Source of the DNA: Peptoniphilus sp. KCTC 25270
GTDB taxonomy: Bacteria > Bacillota > Clostridia > Tissierellales > Peptoniphilaceae
Assembly (NCBI RefSeq): GCF_021012875.1
Contig: NZ_JAJMZJ010000001.1
Coordinates: 682,001 to 746,000, forward strand
DNA length: 64,000 bases
Reading direction: 5' to 3'
Shown here: piece by piece, positions 33,359 through 43,264 of the stretch
How the letters are laid out: every line of letters starts with the position of its first letter
Numbering within the stretch: the stretch's first letter is position 1
Notes under the pieces: model-generated
Seen by the model: the letters and a program-made list of their open reading frames with translations, nothing else
Told to the model about the DNA's origin: nothing
Databases searched by the model: none
Made by a program: the position numbers and the translations under genes

Positions 33359-33820
33359 CTACTCCTTTTTATCTCTTACCAATTCTTCCAGTTCCCTCAT
33401 AAAGCTTTCTACATCACGAAATTGACGATACACAGAAGCAAAACGAACATAAGCCACCTCATCCACATCTTTTAGGCGAGCCATAATCATTTCACCAATT
33501 TCTTCCGAAGTCGTTTCTCTAACCATTTTATTTCGCAGAGCTTTTTCTATATCGTCTACAATTTCTTCCATTTGCTGCAAGGAAACGGGGCGTTTTTCAC
33601 AAGATTTAATCAGCCCGTTGAGAATCTTATTGCGATCAAAAACCTGGCTTCCGCCACTTTTTTTCTTTACCATTAAAGGCAAATCTTCTACTCTTTCATA
33701 AGTCGTAAACCTTTGATTGCATCTTATACATTCTCTCCTACGACGAATGGAGGCCCCTTCATCTGTAGGTCTTGAGTCCAATACTTTCGATTCCAAATAA
33801 TCACAATATGGACAACGCAT
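33359..33820 (-). CDS. nrdR: Ribonucleotide reductase repressor NrdR
   Basis: NrdR represses ribonucleotide reductase genes in response to dATP/ATP. The 153-residue protein has an N-terminal zinc ribbon, [17 protein letters not shown] then [15 protein letters not shown], and an ATP-cone domain beginning [18 protein letters not shown]. Length and layout are canonical. It lies after ftsZ with only a terminator between, whereas in sporulating Clostridia spoIIGA, sigE and sigG usually intervene. No nrd gene or NrdR box was found in the window. Confidence 0.97.
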   Translation of the reverse strand: MRCPYCDYLESKVLDSRPTDEGASIRRRRECIRCNQRFTTYERVEDLPLMVKKKSGGSQVFDRNKILNGLIKSCEKRPVSLQQMEEIVDDIEKALRNKMVRETTSEEIGEMIMARLKDVDEVAYVRFASVYRQFRDVESFMRELEELVRDKKE

Positions 33821-33841
33821 GCTTTTTCCACCTCCATATAT

Positions 33842-33869
33842 GAAAAGGACGTATCCTGCAGGATACGTC
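33842..33869 (-). terminator. Terminator after ftsZ
   Basis: A perfect GACGTATCC / GGATACGTC stem with loop TGCA (33848-33869) is followed on the minus strand by CTTTTC. It starts 10 bases beyond the ftsZ stop. The T run is short, so some readthrough into nrdR is plausible, since no separate nrdR promoter was found. Confidence 0.75.
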
Positions 33870-33879
33870 TCTATATTGG

Positions 33880-34968
33880 CTATCTTAACCTGCGAAGAAA
33901 GTCAGGAATCTTTAATTCATCATCATTTGCTTCGCGACTTCTTGAAGGTTTTTCCTCTTTGTTTAGTTCGTCCCCGAATGATTTTGGTTTAGATGGCTTG
34001 GCTTTTGTATCTTCGTATTCATCAAATTCTGTTGCAATAACAGTAATTTTAACACTGTCTTTCAAAGATTCGTCAATGCCTGCACCAAAGATAATATTTG
34101 CATCTTCATCTACTGCTGAGCGAATATAATCCGCTGCTTCATTCACTTCAAAAATTCCTAAGTCATTACCTGATGTAATATTTAACAATACGGATTTTGC
34201 TCCTTGAATCGAAGTTTCTAGTAATGGACTTTGAACTGCCATGCGAGCCGCTTCTGTTGCACGATCATCTCCATTGGCAAATCCAATACCCATATGAGCA
34301 ATTCCTTTATCATACATAATTGTCTTTACATCCGCAAAATCAAGGTTGATTAAATTTGGAACACTAATTAAATCAGAAATCCCTTGAATCCCTTGTTTCA
34401 AAATTTCATCTGCCATATCAAAAGCTTGGCTAAAAGTAGTTTTCTTATCAGAAATATTGAACAAGCGGTCGTTTGGAATAATAACTAACGTATCAACTTT
34501 TTCTTTTAAAGCTTGAATTCCTTTTTCAGCTTGTTTCATTCTTTTTGCGCCTTCAAAAGTAAATGGGCGAGTTACTACCCCTACTGTAAGAGCGCCTAGT
34601 TCTTTTGCAATATCCGCAATAATTGGAGCAGCACCTGTACCTGTACCGCCACCCATACCAGCAGTAATAAATACCATATCCGCGCCACTTAATGACTCGC
34701 GAATTTCATCCAAACTTTCCTCTGCAGATTGTTCTCCAATTTCTGGATTTGCACCTGCACCAAGACCTCTAGTGATCTTTTCTCCAATTTGAACTTTATT
34801 TTCTGCCAACGAGTTTTTTAATGCTTGGCGATCCGTATTAAAAGCGATGAAATCTACTCCTCTAACACCTGCATCAATCATACGATTTACTGCATTGTTT
34901 CCGCCGCCGCCTACTCCGGCCACTTTGATCTTTGCAAATTCTTCGTGGTCCATATCAAAATCCAACAT
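33880..34968 (-). CDS. ftsZ: Cell division protein FtsZ
   Basis: FtsZ is the tubulin-like GTPase that forms the division ring. The 362-residue protein shows the start of the GTPase domain [19 protein letters not shown], the tubulin signature [18 protein letters not shown], and the T7 loop [12 protein letters not shown] short linker leads to the C-terminal peptide [14 protein letters not shown], which binds partner proteins such as SepF or FtsA. The second ATG (34966-34968) is preferred because the first ATG abuts AGGAGG with no spacing. It has its own promoter. No ftsA is found upstream. Confidence 0.97.
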   Translation of the reverse strand: MLDFDMDHEEFAKIKVAGVGGGGNNAVNRMIDAGVRGVDFIAFNTDRQALKNSLAENKVQIGEKITRGLGAGANPEIGEQSAEESLDEIRESLSGADMVFITAGMGGGTGTGAAPIIADIAKELGALTVGVVTRPFTFEGAKRMKQAEKGIQALKEKVDTLVIIPNDRLFNISDKKTTFSQAFDMADEILKQGIQGISDLISVPNLINLDFADVKTIMYDKGIAHMGIGFANGDDRATEAARMAVQSPLLETSIQGAKSVLLNITSGNDLGIFEVNEAADYIRSAVDEDANIIFGAGIDESLKDSVKITVIATEFDEYEDTKAKPSKPKSFGDELNKEEKPSRSREANDDELKIPDFLRRLR

Positions 34969-35034
34969 ATACATCCTCCTAATTCGTGCGCCATAATGGC
35001 CATGATATTTATCTGCTTAATTATATATACATCT

Positions 35035-35063
35035 ATTTTATAAACAAATTAAGCTTCCGTCAA
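35035..35063 (-). promoter_or_regulatory. Promoter of ftsZ
   Basis: The minus strand reads TTGACG (35058-35063), 17 bases, then TAAAAT (35035-35040). It lies between the ftsQ stop and ftsZ and gives a leader of about 60 bases, so ftsZ can be transcribed separately from the rest of the division cluster. Confidence 0.78.
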
Positions 35064-35100
35064 CTCTATGAGAAAAAACAATGAAAAAAAACCTCGTTTT

Positions 35101-36030
35101 CTATTGATTTCTCTCTTCTTCCTCATCGTTTGCCGTAGTTTCTTTTTGATTTTCTTGCTTGTTTTGTTCTTGATTTTTCCCGTTTTCTTCCAGAACGTTC
35201 TTATTTTCTTCGGATTGGTTTTCCGTCTTTTCTTTCCGGTTTTCTTCTGTTCCTATTTGATCTTCAAATTCATCCAAATCATGGTTTCGTTCTCCTCGAA
35301 TGGCCACAGGATTTTCCGACTGATCCATCAAAATCGTATGGAAAGATTCATCCGATTTACGAATCTCATTATAGATTTTCTCTAATTGTTCCAGTTTATA
35401 CTGGCTATTTTGGAAGGAACGGAACACGATTCGCAAATCATCTTTGGTCATAATTTGAACGCCTTGTTCCATAATTCGTATGGTGTTGATTTCCTTGTGC
35501 ATTTTCGATCCAACCAAGTTATGGAAAAACTCTTTTCGATTTTTATTTTTGCTATCTTGAAAGAGATTTTCCCCTACTTTTATCCCTTCTCCTCTAAGAC
35601 CTTCTATCGTAGGAACACTGGATAAAAAGCTCTTGGTTTGGGATATAATCTCCAAATCTTCATTGATTAAAGAATAGCCATTTTTATTGGATACTTGAAA
35701 TACAGGAATTTCTTCTACTAGATGAATTTTTGCCTTTTGAGGAAAACCGTAAGAAATTTTGGCCGATTCCACAAAAGGAATTTGAACCATTTGTTTCTCT
35801 ATTTTTCCTTTTCCAGAAAAGAAATAATTCTTATTCATCATCTCTTCAGCGATTCGATCAATCTCTCCTTGAGAAGCGTTAATGTTTCCTTCTACTTCTA
35901 TATGTTTTATTGTAAATAGCTTTACCAATCCCATACCAATTACAAAAAGAAACAAGAGAACCCCTATAAAAAGAGCCAATCTTCGGTAGAAGAAAACTTT
36001 CTTTCTTCTCCGTCTTTTTTGGGCATTCAT
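35101..36030 (-). CDS. ftsQ: Cell division protein FtsQ/DivIB with long charged tail
   Basis: A bitopic division protein that bridges FtsL/FtsB-type partners. The 309-residue protein has a basic cytoplasmic tail, one membrane helix (~16-40, RLALFIGVLLFLFVIGMGLV), then a POTRA domain starting IKHIEVEGNINASQGEI. The FtsQ domain includes AKISYGFPQKAKIHLVEEIP. The last ~65 residues are a low-complexity Glu/Asn/Gln/Lys tail, expected outside the cell and probably disordered. The ATG overlaps the murG stop by four bases. murA and murB, often between murG and ftsQ, are absent. Confidence 0.88.
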   Translation of the reverse strand: MNAQKRRRRKKVFFYRRLALFIGVLLFLFVIGMGLVKLFTIKHIEVEGNINASQGEIDRIAEEMMNKNYFFSGKGKIEKQMVQIPFVESAKISYGFPQKAKIHLVEEIPVFQVSNKNGYSLINEDLEIISQTKSFLSSVPTIEGLRGEGIKVGENLFQDSKNKNRKEFFHNLVGSKMHKEINTIRIMEQGVQIMTKDDLRIVFRSFQNSQYKLEQLEKIYNEIRKSDESFHTILMDQSENPVAIRGERNHDLDEFEDQIGTEENRKEKTENQSEENKNVLEENGKNQEQNKQENQKETTANDEEEERNQ

Positions 36031-37124
36031 TTGGCTATCCTCAAAATTTCGTCTGCAATCTTTTCTGCCGCATCCAAATGGCTTAATGATTTCGACGCTT
36101 TTGCCATAGAGATGGATTTTTCTTTATCCAGCAAAATACTTTGGATGGCCCCCAACAATTTCAGTCCATTGATATTTTCTTCCTCAATCACAAACGCGGC
36201 TCCTGCTGCTTCATAAGATTTTGCATTGTGCCACTGATGGTTTCCAGCTGTATAGGCCTTCGGAATCAAAATGGAAGGCTTTGCCATTGCACTAATTTCT
36301 GCTAAGGTCATGGCAGAAGAAGAGGCCACCACCAGAGAAGATACACAAAGCCAATCTGGAATTTCGTGGGAGTAATCTAGAATTTTATAGCTTTCTTTAT
36401 CATATTCTTCTGGCACTTTGCTCATAAAATCTTCATAATGTGCTTTTCCGGTAATATGAACCAATTGGAAAGAAAGGGTCGGAGAATCTTCCATCATCTC
36501 CAAAATCGCTTCGTTGGTAGACTCTTGTCCCCCACTGCCTCCTAAAGAAAGAACGATAGGCTTTTCGTGAGGCATTTTTAATTTTCCTAGGGATTCTTCC
36601 CTATCCATGGATTGGAAATCTTTTCGAATGGGGTTTCCCGTTTGAATCATATTTCGATCTTCTGGAAAATATTTTTTTGCCTCTTCAAAAGACAAGGCGA
36701 TACTATCTACATTTTTCGCAATCAAACGATTGGCTTTTCCAGGATAAGCGTTTTGTTCTTGAATCATTGTAGGAATATGGGATCTTTGTGCTCTAAGCAA
36801 AATCGGTGCACAAACGTAGCCTCCCGTTCCAACAACTACATTGGCTGGAAAATTTTTCAAAATTTTTCCAGCATCCCCTAACCCTTTTATTAACTCATAA
36901 ATGGAAAGGAAAGAATCTTTGTTTATTTTTTTTCTTGGAAGACCTTTTACTCGTAAACTGGCAAACTCTAAACCATTTCTCTTCGCCAATTCCTCTTCCA
37001 GACTGTTTTTCTTTCCTACATATAAAATTTCTATCTCTGGATCTCTTGATTGCAATTCCTTTGCAATGGCGATGGCTGGGTAAATATGCCCTCCCGTTCC
37101 TCCACCAGATACGATTACTTTCAA
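36027..37124 (-). CDS. murG: UDP-GlcNAc:undecaprenyl-pyrophosphoryl-MurNAc-pentapeptide transferase
   Basis: MurG adds GlcNAc to lipid I, giving lipid II on the inner membrane face. The 365-residue GT28 enzyme has the glycine-rich N-terminal loop IVSGGGTGGHIYPAIAIA, the PTMIQEQNAYPGKANR motif, the second glycine loop VLSLGGSGGQE, and the UDP-binding ASSSAMTLAEISAMAKP segment. Length fits the family. It lies one base after ftsW and overlaps ftsQ. Confidence 0.96.
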   Translation of the reverse strand: MKVIVSGGGTGGHIYPAIAIAKELQSRDPEIEILYVGKKNSLEEELAKRNGLEFASLRVKGLPRKKINKDSFLSIYELIKGLGDAGKILKNFPANVVVGTGGYVCAPILLRAQRSHIPTMIQEQNAYPGKANRLIAKNVDSIALSFEEAKKYFPEDRNMIQTGNPIRKDFQSMDREESLGKLKMPHEKPIVLSLGGSGGQESTNEAILEMMEDSPTLSFQLVHITGKAHYEDFMSKVPEEYDKESYKILDYSHEIPDWLCVSSLVVASSSAMTLAEISAMAKPSILIPKAYTAGNHQWHNAKSYEAAGAAFVIEEENINGLKLLGAIQSILLDKEKSISMAKASKSLSHLDAAEKIADEILRIAK

Positions 37125-37125
37125 A

Positions 37126-38220
37126 CTAATTCCTCCTAGCCAAATCTAATAATACACCACTCATGCCCATTACCAATACTAAGGCGGTTCCACCATAGGA
37201 TATGTAGGGCAATGTAATTCCTGTTACTGGCAAAATTCCACTAGCAACTCCCATATTAAAGAATGCTTGTACTCCAATGGAAGTTACAATTCCTGTTACC
37301 AAAACTTTATCATAAAAATTTTGTTTCCGGTAGGCTACCAATAGTCCACAAGTTACAAAAACGATAAACAATAACACAACAAAAGAAGTTCCTAAAAATC
37401 CAAATTCTTCCCCTAAGATAGCAAAAATAAAGTCGTTGTAAGATTCCGGCACATAGCTATATTTTTGTCTAGATTGAAAATATCCCACTCCAGTAATAGA
37501 TCCCATTCCCAAGGCATATAAGGAATTGGCCAACTGCCAGTCTGTATCCGCTATGTCGTCAAAAGGATCTCGAAAACTCATTAAGCGCTCCATACGATAA
37601 GCGAAAGCTTTAATCATAAAGAAGAATCCTGCCGCTCCCAAGCCTCCCATTGTAATCAATTCGGTTCCACTTATTCCCGCTACAAAAAACATGGATACTA
37701 AGGCAATTCCTATTACCGCTGCCGAAGAAAAATCTCTCAGGATAATGATCGCTACACTTGCAGCAATGACTCCAAGAATGATCCAAAAACCTTCTCTTTT
37801 CCCTCGACTCCTGTATATGGTTAATAAATTTGCCACATAAAATAAGGAAGTGTATTTCAAAATATCCGAAGGCATAAAGGAAAAACCGATGCCAGGAATT
37901 TCTAGCCAACGTGCGGATCCATTTACAGATTTTGCTAATCCAGTAAACAAAAGCAGACACATTGCCATAGAAACAATCCATAAAACAAAGCTAAGCTTTC
38001 GAATGGCGTTTTTCGGAAAAAGAAACCCTACCACTCCGGCAAAGAATCCAATTCCCAAGAAAACAAAATGTCGTTTGAGGAAATGGCTGCCTCCCAATCC
38101 TTCTTGAATCCCTTCCGACCAAGAACTAGAGGCCACCATAAATACACCAATCGTCAATAGGATAACGATAGACGCAAACAAGGTAATATAAACTTGTCGA
38201 TTCCTATTCTTCTTCTCCAT
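37126..38220 (-). CDS. ftsW: SEDS glycosyltransferase FtsW/SpoVE
   Basis: FtsW polymerises lipid II at the septum together with a class B PBP. The 364-residue protein has about ten membrane helices and the SEDS motifs: PSDILKYTSLF, DFSSAAVIG with a conserved Asp, and NDFIFAILGEEFGFLG. The C-terminal signature ITLPYISYGGTALV is intact. In sporulating relatives the gene in this place may be spoVE; here no sporulation genes are nearby, so the division role is preferred. Its start overlaps the end of murD by 17 bases. Confidence 0.93.
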   Translation of the reverse strand: MEKKNRNRQVYITLFASIVILLTIGVFMVASSSWSEGIQEGLGGSHFLKRHFVFLGIGFFAGVVGFLFPKNAIRKLSFVLWIVSMAMCLLLFTGLAKSVNGSARWLEIPGIGFSFMPSDILKYTSLFYVANLLTIYRSRGKREGFWIILGVIAASVAIIILRDFSSAAVIGIALVSMFFVAGISGTELITMGGLGAAGFFFMIKAFAYRMERLMSFRDPFDDIADTDWQLANSLYALGMGSITGVGYFQSRQKYSYVPESYNDFIFAILGEEFGFLGTSFVVLLFIVFVTCGLLVAYRKQNFYDKVLVTGIVTSIGVQAFFNMGVASGILPVTGITLPYISYGGTALVLVMGMSGVLLDLARRN

Positions 38221-39541
38221 TTGACATCTTCTCTTTCCAAAATTGTTTTACAAGTTCCTTAAATTCTCTCCCTCGTTCTTCATAGTTCTTAAATTGATCC
38301 CATGAAGCACAAGCAGGAGACAATAAAATCGCTTCATTTTCTTTTGCCTCGACCAAGGCGTTTAATGTTGCATCTTTTAGAGAAGGAAAACGCTCGATAT
38401 TTTTATACCCAAGTTCTTGGGCCGTTTCTTCAATGATCTCTGCTGTTTCTCCAAATAAGTACAATTTTTTTATTTTATTTTTCCCTGATTCTAATAGTTC
38501 GTGATAATCTGAACCCTTATTATATCCTCCAGCCAACAATAAAGTATCCCACTCCATGGCCTTTACAGCAACCATTGTAGAATCTGGGTTGGTTCCCTTT
38601 GAATCATTATAAGCTCGGACGCCATTATGCTCCCCAACAAATTCTATACGATGTTCCACTCCTCGAAAATTTTGGAATGTTTTTCGAATCGATTCTGGTT
38701 CCACACCCATTAATAGAGCCGCCAACAAGACTTCTAGCAGGTTTCGTACATTGTGATCCCCTACTACTCCTATTTCTTTTCGATTCATGAAAAAAGTAGG
38801 CTTTCCTTCTATATTATAAAAAAGTTCTCCCTCTGATTCATAGGCTCCATATTGTTGAACGGAATGCAAACTAACGACATAGGCTTCTTCTCGTTCTTCC
38901 CCTAACATAGCCAAATAAGGATCATCTACATTTAAGATTAAAGCATCTCCTTCTTTTTGATTGGCAAAAATCTTCTTTTTGCTTTCTTGATAATTTTCCA
39001 GACTTCCATGATGATCCAAATGGTCCTCTGTTACATTGGTCAAAATTGCTATTTTAGGAGCAAAAGTAGTTGTTGTTTCCAATTGAAAACTTGAACATTC
39101 TATGACCAAAATATCGTCCTTTTTGGCTTTTTGTGCCAATGGCAAAATTCCAATTCCAACATTCCCCCCCATATAAGAGGTTTTTCCCGCCTCTTGAAAA
39201 ACTTCTTGCAATAGGCTCGTTATGGTTGTCTTCCCATTGGTCCCCGAAATCGCAATAATATTTTCGCATTCCGTAATACGGTAGGCCAATTCAATGTCAG
39301 ATATGATTTCAATTCCTTTTTCTGCTATTTCTTTTACGAAAGGATGATTCAAAGGAATCCCCGGACTTTTAATCATATAATCTACATCTTCTCCAGAATA
39401 GATGGATACATATTCTGGCAAGTTCTCATAATTTTTTTCATTATCATCGTGTACGTAAATATCCGTTTTCAGCGGGTCGAATATTTCCATAGCACTTTTC
39501 CCTGTAGTTCCCAAACCACAGATTAATACTTTTGAATTCAT
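38204..39541 (-). CDS. murD: UDP-N-acetylmuramoyl-alanine-D-glutamate ligase
   Basis: MurD adds D-Glu to UDP-MurNAc-L-Ala in peptidoglycan precursor synthesis. The 445-residue Mur ligase has an N-terminal UDP-binding domain (VLICGLGTTGKSAMEIF), the ATP loop ISGTNGKTTITSLL near residue 97, the central ILTNVTEDHLDHHGSLENY with carbamylated-Lys context, and the C-terminal domain starting with NDSKGTNPDSTMVAVKAM. It sits between mraY and ftsW; murE and murF, usually nearby, are not in the window. Confidence 0.97.
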   Translation of the reverse strand: MNSKVLICGLGTTGKSAMEIFDPLKTDIYVHDDNEKNYENLPEYVSIYSGEDVDYMIKSPGIPLNHPFVKEIAEKGIEIISDIELAYRITECENIIAISGTNGKTTITSLLQEVFQEAGKTSYMGGNVGIGILPLAQKAKKDDILVIECSSFQLETTTTFAPKIAILTNVTEDHLDHHGSLENYQESKKKIFANQKEGDALILNVDDPYLAMLGEEREEAYVVSLHSVQQYGAYESEGELFYNIEGKPTFFMNRKEIGVVGDHNVRNLLEVLLAALLMGVEPESIRKTFQNFRGVEHRIEFVGEHNGVRAYNDSKGTNPDSTMVAVKAMEWDTLLLAGGYNKGSDYHELLESGKNKIKKLYLFGETAEIIEETAQELGYKNIERFPSLKDATLNALVEAKENEAILLSPACASWDQFKNYEERGREFKELVKQFWKEKMSNGEEE

Positions 39542-39553
39542 ATTCTCCCCCTT

Positions 39554-40516
39554 CTAAAATAAAATCCAATAGCTAATGGCACAAAGGATGATTTCAACAA
39601 TTACAAACATCCGCACAATCTGCTTTTCTGTGTGTCCCTTTTGTTCAAAATGATGATGAATTGGACTCATTAAGAAAATCCTCTTTCCTCTTAATTTGAA
39701 AGAAGCCACTTGTAAAATAACAGACAAGGTTTCAATAAAATAGATTCCACCGGCCAAAGGCAAAATCAATGGCAAATTCAATAGAAAAGCTACTGCCACA
39801 ACAGCGCCCCCTAAGGCCAAACTTCCTGTATCCCCCATAAAAACTTGAGCTGGATATTTATTGTAATGATAAAATCCGATTAAAGCACCTGCCAAAATCA
39901 CACAAAATAGCGCCACTTCGTTTCGGTCCATTTTGTAGGATACAAGGGCAAAGAACAGCATAACTACAATGGTTACTGAGCTCGATAGGCCATCCAATCC
40001 ATCGGTTAAATTTACAGAATTTACCGTTCCGACTACAACAAATACTACAAAGGGAATCAATAGAATCCCCAAATGCAAAAGTCGATCCGTTCCTGGAAGC
40101 AAAATGCCCGTACTTAACGATTCGGAACTAGAAATCATAAAAATTACCAAAATAGAGATGGCGATTTGAGCCAACAATTTTTGCCATGCTCTAAATCCTA
40201 GATTTCTTTTGTTTATAACCTTTATATAGTCGTCAATAAAACCCACTAGAGCATATCCATATAAACTGATGCAAAGAATGGCTGTTTGATAATTAAAATT
40301 CTTTGCTAACAACAGCCCCACAGGCAAAGCAGCCAAAAACATAATTCCGCCGATGGTTGGGGTTCCTGCTTTTGATAGATGAGATTGTGGTCCTTCTTCT
40401 CGAATGCTTTGTCCTGCTTTTAATCTTCTCAACATAGGGATAAACCAATGGCCAAATATTAAGCTAGCAATGCAGCCAATTAAAAAACCTATCCCCATTC
40501 GAAATAATATATTCAT
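39554..40516 (-). CDS. mraY: Phospho-N-acetylmuramoyl-pentapeptide transferase
   Basis: MraY transfers phospho-MurNAc-pentapeptide to undecaprenyl phosphate, making lipid I. The 320-residue membrane protein has about ten helices and the catalytic Asp motifs: GFIDDYIKV near residue 92 and NLTDGLDGLSS, with FMGDTGSLALGG and the His cluster SPIHHHFEQKG. The early GTPTIGGIMF motif is also present. The ATG has GGAG 9 bases upstream. It follows the class B PBP gene. Confidence 0.97.
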   Translation of the reverse strand: MNILFRMGIGFLIGCIASLIFGHWFIPMLRRLKAGQSIREEGPQSHLSKAGTPTIGGIMFLAALPVGLLLAKNFNYQTAILCISLYGYALVGFIDDYIKVINKRNLGFRAWQKLLAQIAISILVIFMISSSESLSTGILLPGTDRLLHLGILLIPFVVFVVVGTVNSVNLTDGLDGLSSSVTIVVMLFFALVSYKMDRNEVALFCVILAGALIGFYHYNKYPAQVFMGDTGSLALGGAVVAVAFLLNLPLILPLAGGIYFIETLSVILQVASFKLRGKRIFLMSPIHHHFEQKGHTEKQIVRMFVIVEIILCAISYWILF

Positions 40517-40527
40517 ACGATATACTC

Positions 40528-42837
40528 CTATTCGTTCGTCTTCTCTTCATTTTTTGAATTATTCTCCTCTTTTTCCTTCTCAGACAAAGGAGGAGATAAT
40601 TTTATACGGATTCGGGTTGCTTTTTCTACTACTTCTCCTCCTTGAGGAGATTGTTCCACAACAACCCCTTCTCCTTCCATTTCATAAGAAAATTCAGAGT
40701 CTTTTAATATTTCTTCTACTTCTTTTGCCGTCTTTCCTGTTAATCTAGGAATTTTTTTCTTATTCGTATCGTTTGGATCCAAAGTTAATTCTACAATCGA
40801 CCCAACCTCTACCTCTGTACCTGGTAAAGGAGATTGTTCCATAACAATTCCCAAGTCGCTAATTTGTCCTGAAGGGGCGTTGAATTTTAATCCCACCTCA
40901 GAAAGCTTTCGTCCTGCATCTTCCAAAAGCAAACTTTCTACATCCGGCACCAAAACTTTTTCTGTTTTTGTTGTATGAGATACAGAGGATTTAGGAACAG
41001 CTTCTTCTTTCAATGCAATTTCCATAATCTTAGAGGCAAGAGGAGCGGCTACAGTTGCTCCATAATAATCTCCCTCTGGTTCCTCTACAATTACTAAAAC
41101 TGTAACTTCTGGATTTTCAACAGGTCCTACACAAACAAAAGAAGAAATATATTTATCTTCTTCGTATCCGCCAGCTTCGGAAACTTTATCCGCTGTACCC
41201 GTTTTTCCCCCAATACGATAACCATCTACGGCCCCTAATGTCCCAGTTCCTTCTTCCACAACTTGTTCCATTAATTCACGCATAGTTTGAGAAGTTTTCT
41301 CTGAAATAACTTGGCGTTTTACCTTCGGTTCGTTTTCCCAAACAACATTTCCCGCTTTGTCCGTCCATTTCAAAACCATATGAGGTTCCATTAGTTTTCC
41401 TCCATTGGCAACAGCAGAAACGGCGGTAACCATCTGGATTGGAGTTACAGCAATCCCATGACCATAGGACATGGTTGCCAATCCTACATCGGAAATATTT
41501 TCTGGTGATTTTGGAACAATCCCTGATTCTTCTGAAGGCAAATCAATCCCCGTTGGTTCGCCAAAACCAAAACCTTCTATATATTTATAGAAACTTTCTT
41601 TTCCTAATTCTCTCGCAATATTTACAAAAGTAGTATTACAACTTTCTGCATAGCCCTTTGCCATAGTAATATCCCCATGGGGATTCGGAAGAGAAGTACA
41701 AGTAATGGTAATCCCTTTTAGATCTCGAATATACCCTGTGCAATAATAATGCTTTTCTGGGTTGGTTGTATTTTCCTCTAAAGCGGCAGCAGCGGTAATG
41801 GTCTTAAAAGTTGAGCCCGGCTCATACAAATCGCTTACAGAAAAATTTCTCCAATTTTCATACCAAATATCTTGCTTTTGCTCTTGGGAAAGTTTATCCC
41901 ATGTTTGTTTTTGGGCCTCATTTTGCGGAGACCTAGGGGCATTCAAATTGTATTCTTCTGAAGAACCCATGGCTAAGATTTCGCCGGTTTTTGTATTTTG
42001 CACAATAGCCGAAACCCTCTTTGCCTTATGTTGTTCCTTCGCCTTGTCCAAAATTTCTTCCATGGATTTTTGAACCGATTCTGAAATGGTCAGTGTTGCA
42101 TTTAAGCCTTCTGTTGGACTCGATCCTACTGTATCTACCCCTGGCATCGGATTGTTATAAATGTCCGAAAAAACGATGGATTTCCCAGCAATCCCACGGA
42201 AAGTGTCATTGTAATATTTTTCAATACCATACAATCCATCTCCATCTCGGTTGGTAAAGCCAATAATATGAGAGGCCAATCGCCCATTTGGATAACTTCT
42301 ACTTTCGTAATCTTCTATGGCGATTCCCTTTACATTCATTGCTTTTAGTTCCAAAGCTTTTGTCCGGTCAATAGAGCTCACCAAAACAGAAGTTCCCTCT
42401 TTTTCCAAAGCCTGGTTCATAATATCAGGTGAAATTTCCAAAAGAGGAACTACCTCTTCTTTTAATTTTTTTATAATCTTTTCTTTTTCCTCAGATTCTT
42501 GAACCGCACGATTATCCAATACAATCCGTGAACGACTCACATTGGACACCAATTTTTTTTGACCTCGATCAAAAATCAAACCACGATCCGAATGGGTTAT
42601 TTTTCTTCTCGTCATTTGGGTTAGGGCCATTCTTGTTAAATCATCTGAAATTAAAACTTGTAAATAAAATAACCTTACAAGTAAACACAAAAAAAGCAAC
42701 AAGGCAAAAACGAAGAGAAGTCGAATTTTCCCATTGGATGTATTTTTTCGTCCTCTGATTTTTCTACCACTTCTAACCTTTTTTTGACTCATTGTTGCTT
42801 TTCTTTTTTTATTTGAACTTGAATATCGCTCTTGCAC
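40528..42837 (-). CDS. Class B penicillin-binding protein with two PASTA domains
   Basis: A 769-residue septal transpeptidase (PBP2x/SpoVD type). One membrane helix (~36-58, LLFVFALLLFLCLLVRLFYLQ) precedes the dimerisation domain (DRGLIFDRGQKKLV). The transpeptidase domain has all catalytic motifs: SxxK in EPGSTFKTIT, SxN in AESCNTTFVNIA, and KTG in IGGKTGTADK. Two PASTA domains follow (VPDVESLLLEDAGRKLSEVG; IPRLTGKTAKEVEEIL), then an acidic tail. The start is GTG at 42835-42837 with GGAGG 5 bases upstream. Division role is inferred from the mraZ-rsmH-ftsL context; it could be annotated spoVD, but no sporulation genes are nearby. Confidence 0.93.
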   Translation of the reverse strand: MQERYSSSNKKRKATMSQKKVRSGRKIRGRKNTSNGKIRLLFVFALLLFLCLLVRLFYLQVLISDDLTRMALTQMTRRKITHSDRGLIFDRGQKKLVSNVSRSRIVLDNRAVQESEEKEKIIKKLKEEVVPLLEISPDIMNQALEKEGTSVLVSSIDRTKALELKAMNVKGIAIEDYESRSYPNGRLASHIIGFTNRDGDGLYGIEKYYNDTFRGIAGKSIVFSDIYNNPMPGVDTVGSSPTEGLNATLTISESVQKSMEEILDKAKEQHKAKRVSAIVQNTKTGEILAMGSSEEYNLNAPRSPQNEAQKQTWDKLSQEQKQDIWYENWRNFSVSDLYEPGSTFKTITAAAALEENTTNPEKHYYCTGYIRDLKGITITCTSLPNPHGDITMAKGYAESCNTTFVNIARELGKESFYKYIEGFGFGEPTGIDLPSEESGIVPKSPENISDVGLATMSYGHGIAVTPIQMVTAVSAVANGGKLMEPHMVLKWTDKAGNVVWENEPKVKRQVISEKTSQTMRELMEQVVEEGTGTLGAVDGYRIGGKTGTADKVSEAGGYEEDKYISSFVCVGPVENPEVTVLVIVEEPEGDYYGATVAAPLASKIMEIALKEEAVPKSSVSHTTKTEKVLVPDVESLLLEDAGRKLSEVGLKFNAPSGQISDLGIVMEQSPLPGTEVEVGSIVELTLDPNDTNKKKIPRLTGKTAKEVEEILKDSEFSYEMEGEGVVVEQSPQGGEVVEKATRIRIKLSPPLSEKEKEENNSKNEEKTNE

Positions 42838-42849
42838 TAGAGCCTCCTT

Positions 42850-43254
42850 TTACTCCCCAGTGAAAAATCTTAACACGGAAATAACGGGGCTTAAATAAAC
42901 ATTTTGATTAATATCGTTTTTTTCTGTCTTTTCATTTACTTCAATATATACCAATTGGCTTTCATCTGGATATACCATTCCCAATTGAAACTTTGCTTTA
43001 TCCATTAAATCTTCTGAATTTTTTATTGTGTCCATTTCACTTAACAAAGCACGTTTTGTCTTATCCATTTCCTTCATACTTTTTTCTTGTTGAGCCAATG
43101 CATTGTCCAAGTGCCCAATATCACTGCGCAGAGAATAAGTCGCACCACCAATGCAGAGCAAAGCCACTGCTATAGCGAAAAAATAAATTCCCATTCCAGA
43201 AGAATTTCTTCCCCGATTGGATCTATATGTAGTTTTCTTTTTGAACTTATTCAT
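42850..43254 (-). CDS. ftsL: FtsL-like septum formation protein
   Basis: A 134-residue bitopic division protein placed between rsmH and the class B PBP, as ftsL always is. A basic cytoplasmic segment (MNKFKKKTTYRSNRGR) precedes one membrane helix (~21-40, GMGIYFFAIAVALLCIGGA) and an extracytoplasmic coiled coil (~43-85). The C-terminal conserved-type motif QLGMVYPDESQLVYIEV resembles the FtsL/DivIC end. Sequence identity among FtsL proteins is low, so context carries much of the call. The ATG at 43252-43254 has AGGAGTGG upstream. Confidence 0.85.
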   Translation of the reverse strand: MNKFKKKTTYRSNRGRNSSGMGIYFFAIAVALLCIGGATYSLRSDIGHLDNALAQQEKSMKEMDKTKRALLSEMDTIKNSEDLMDKAKFQLGMVYPDESQLVYIEVNEKTEKNDINQNVYLSPVISVLRFFTGE

Positions 43255-43264
43255 TATACCACTC

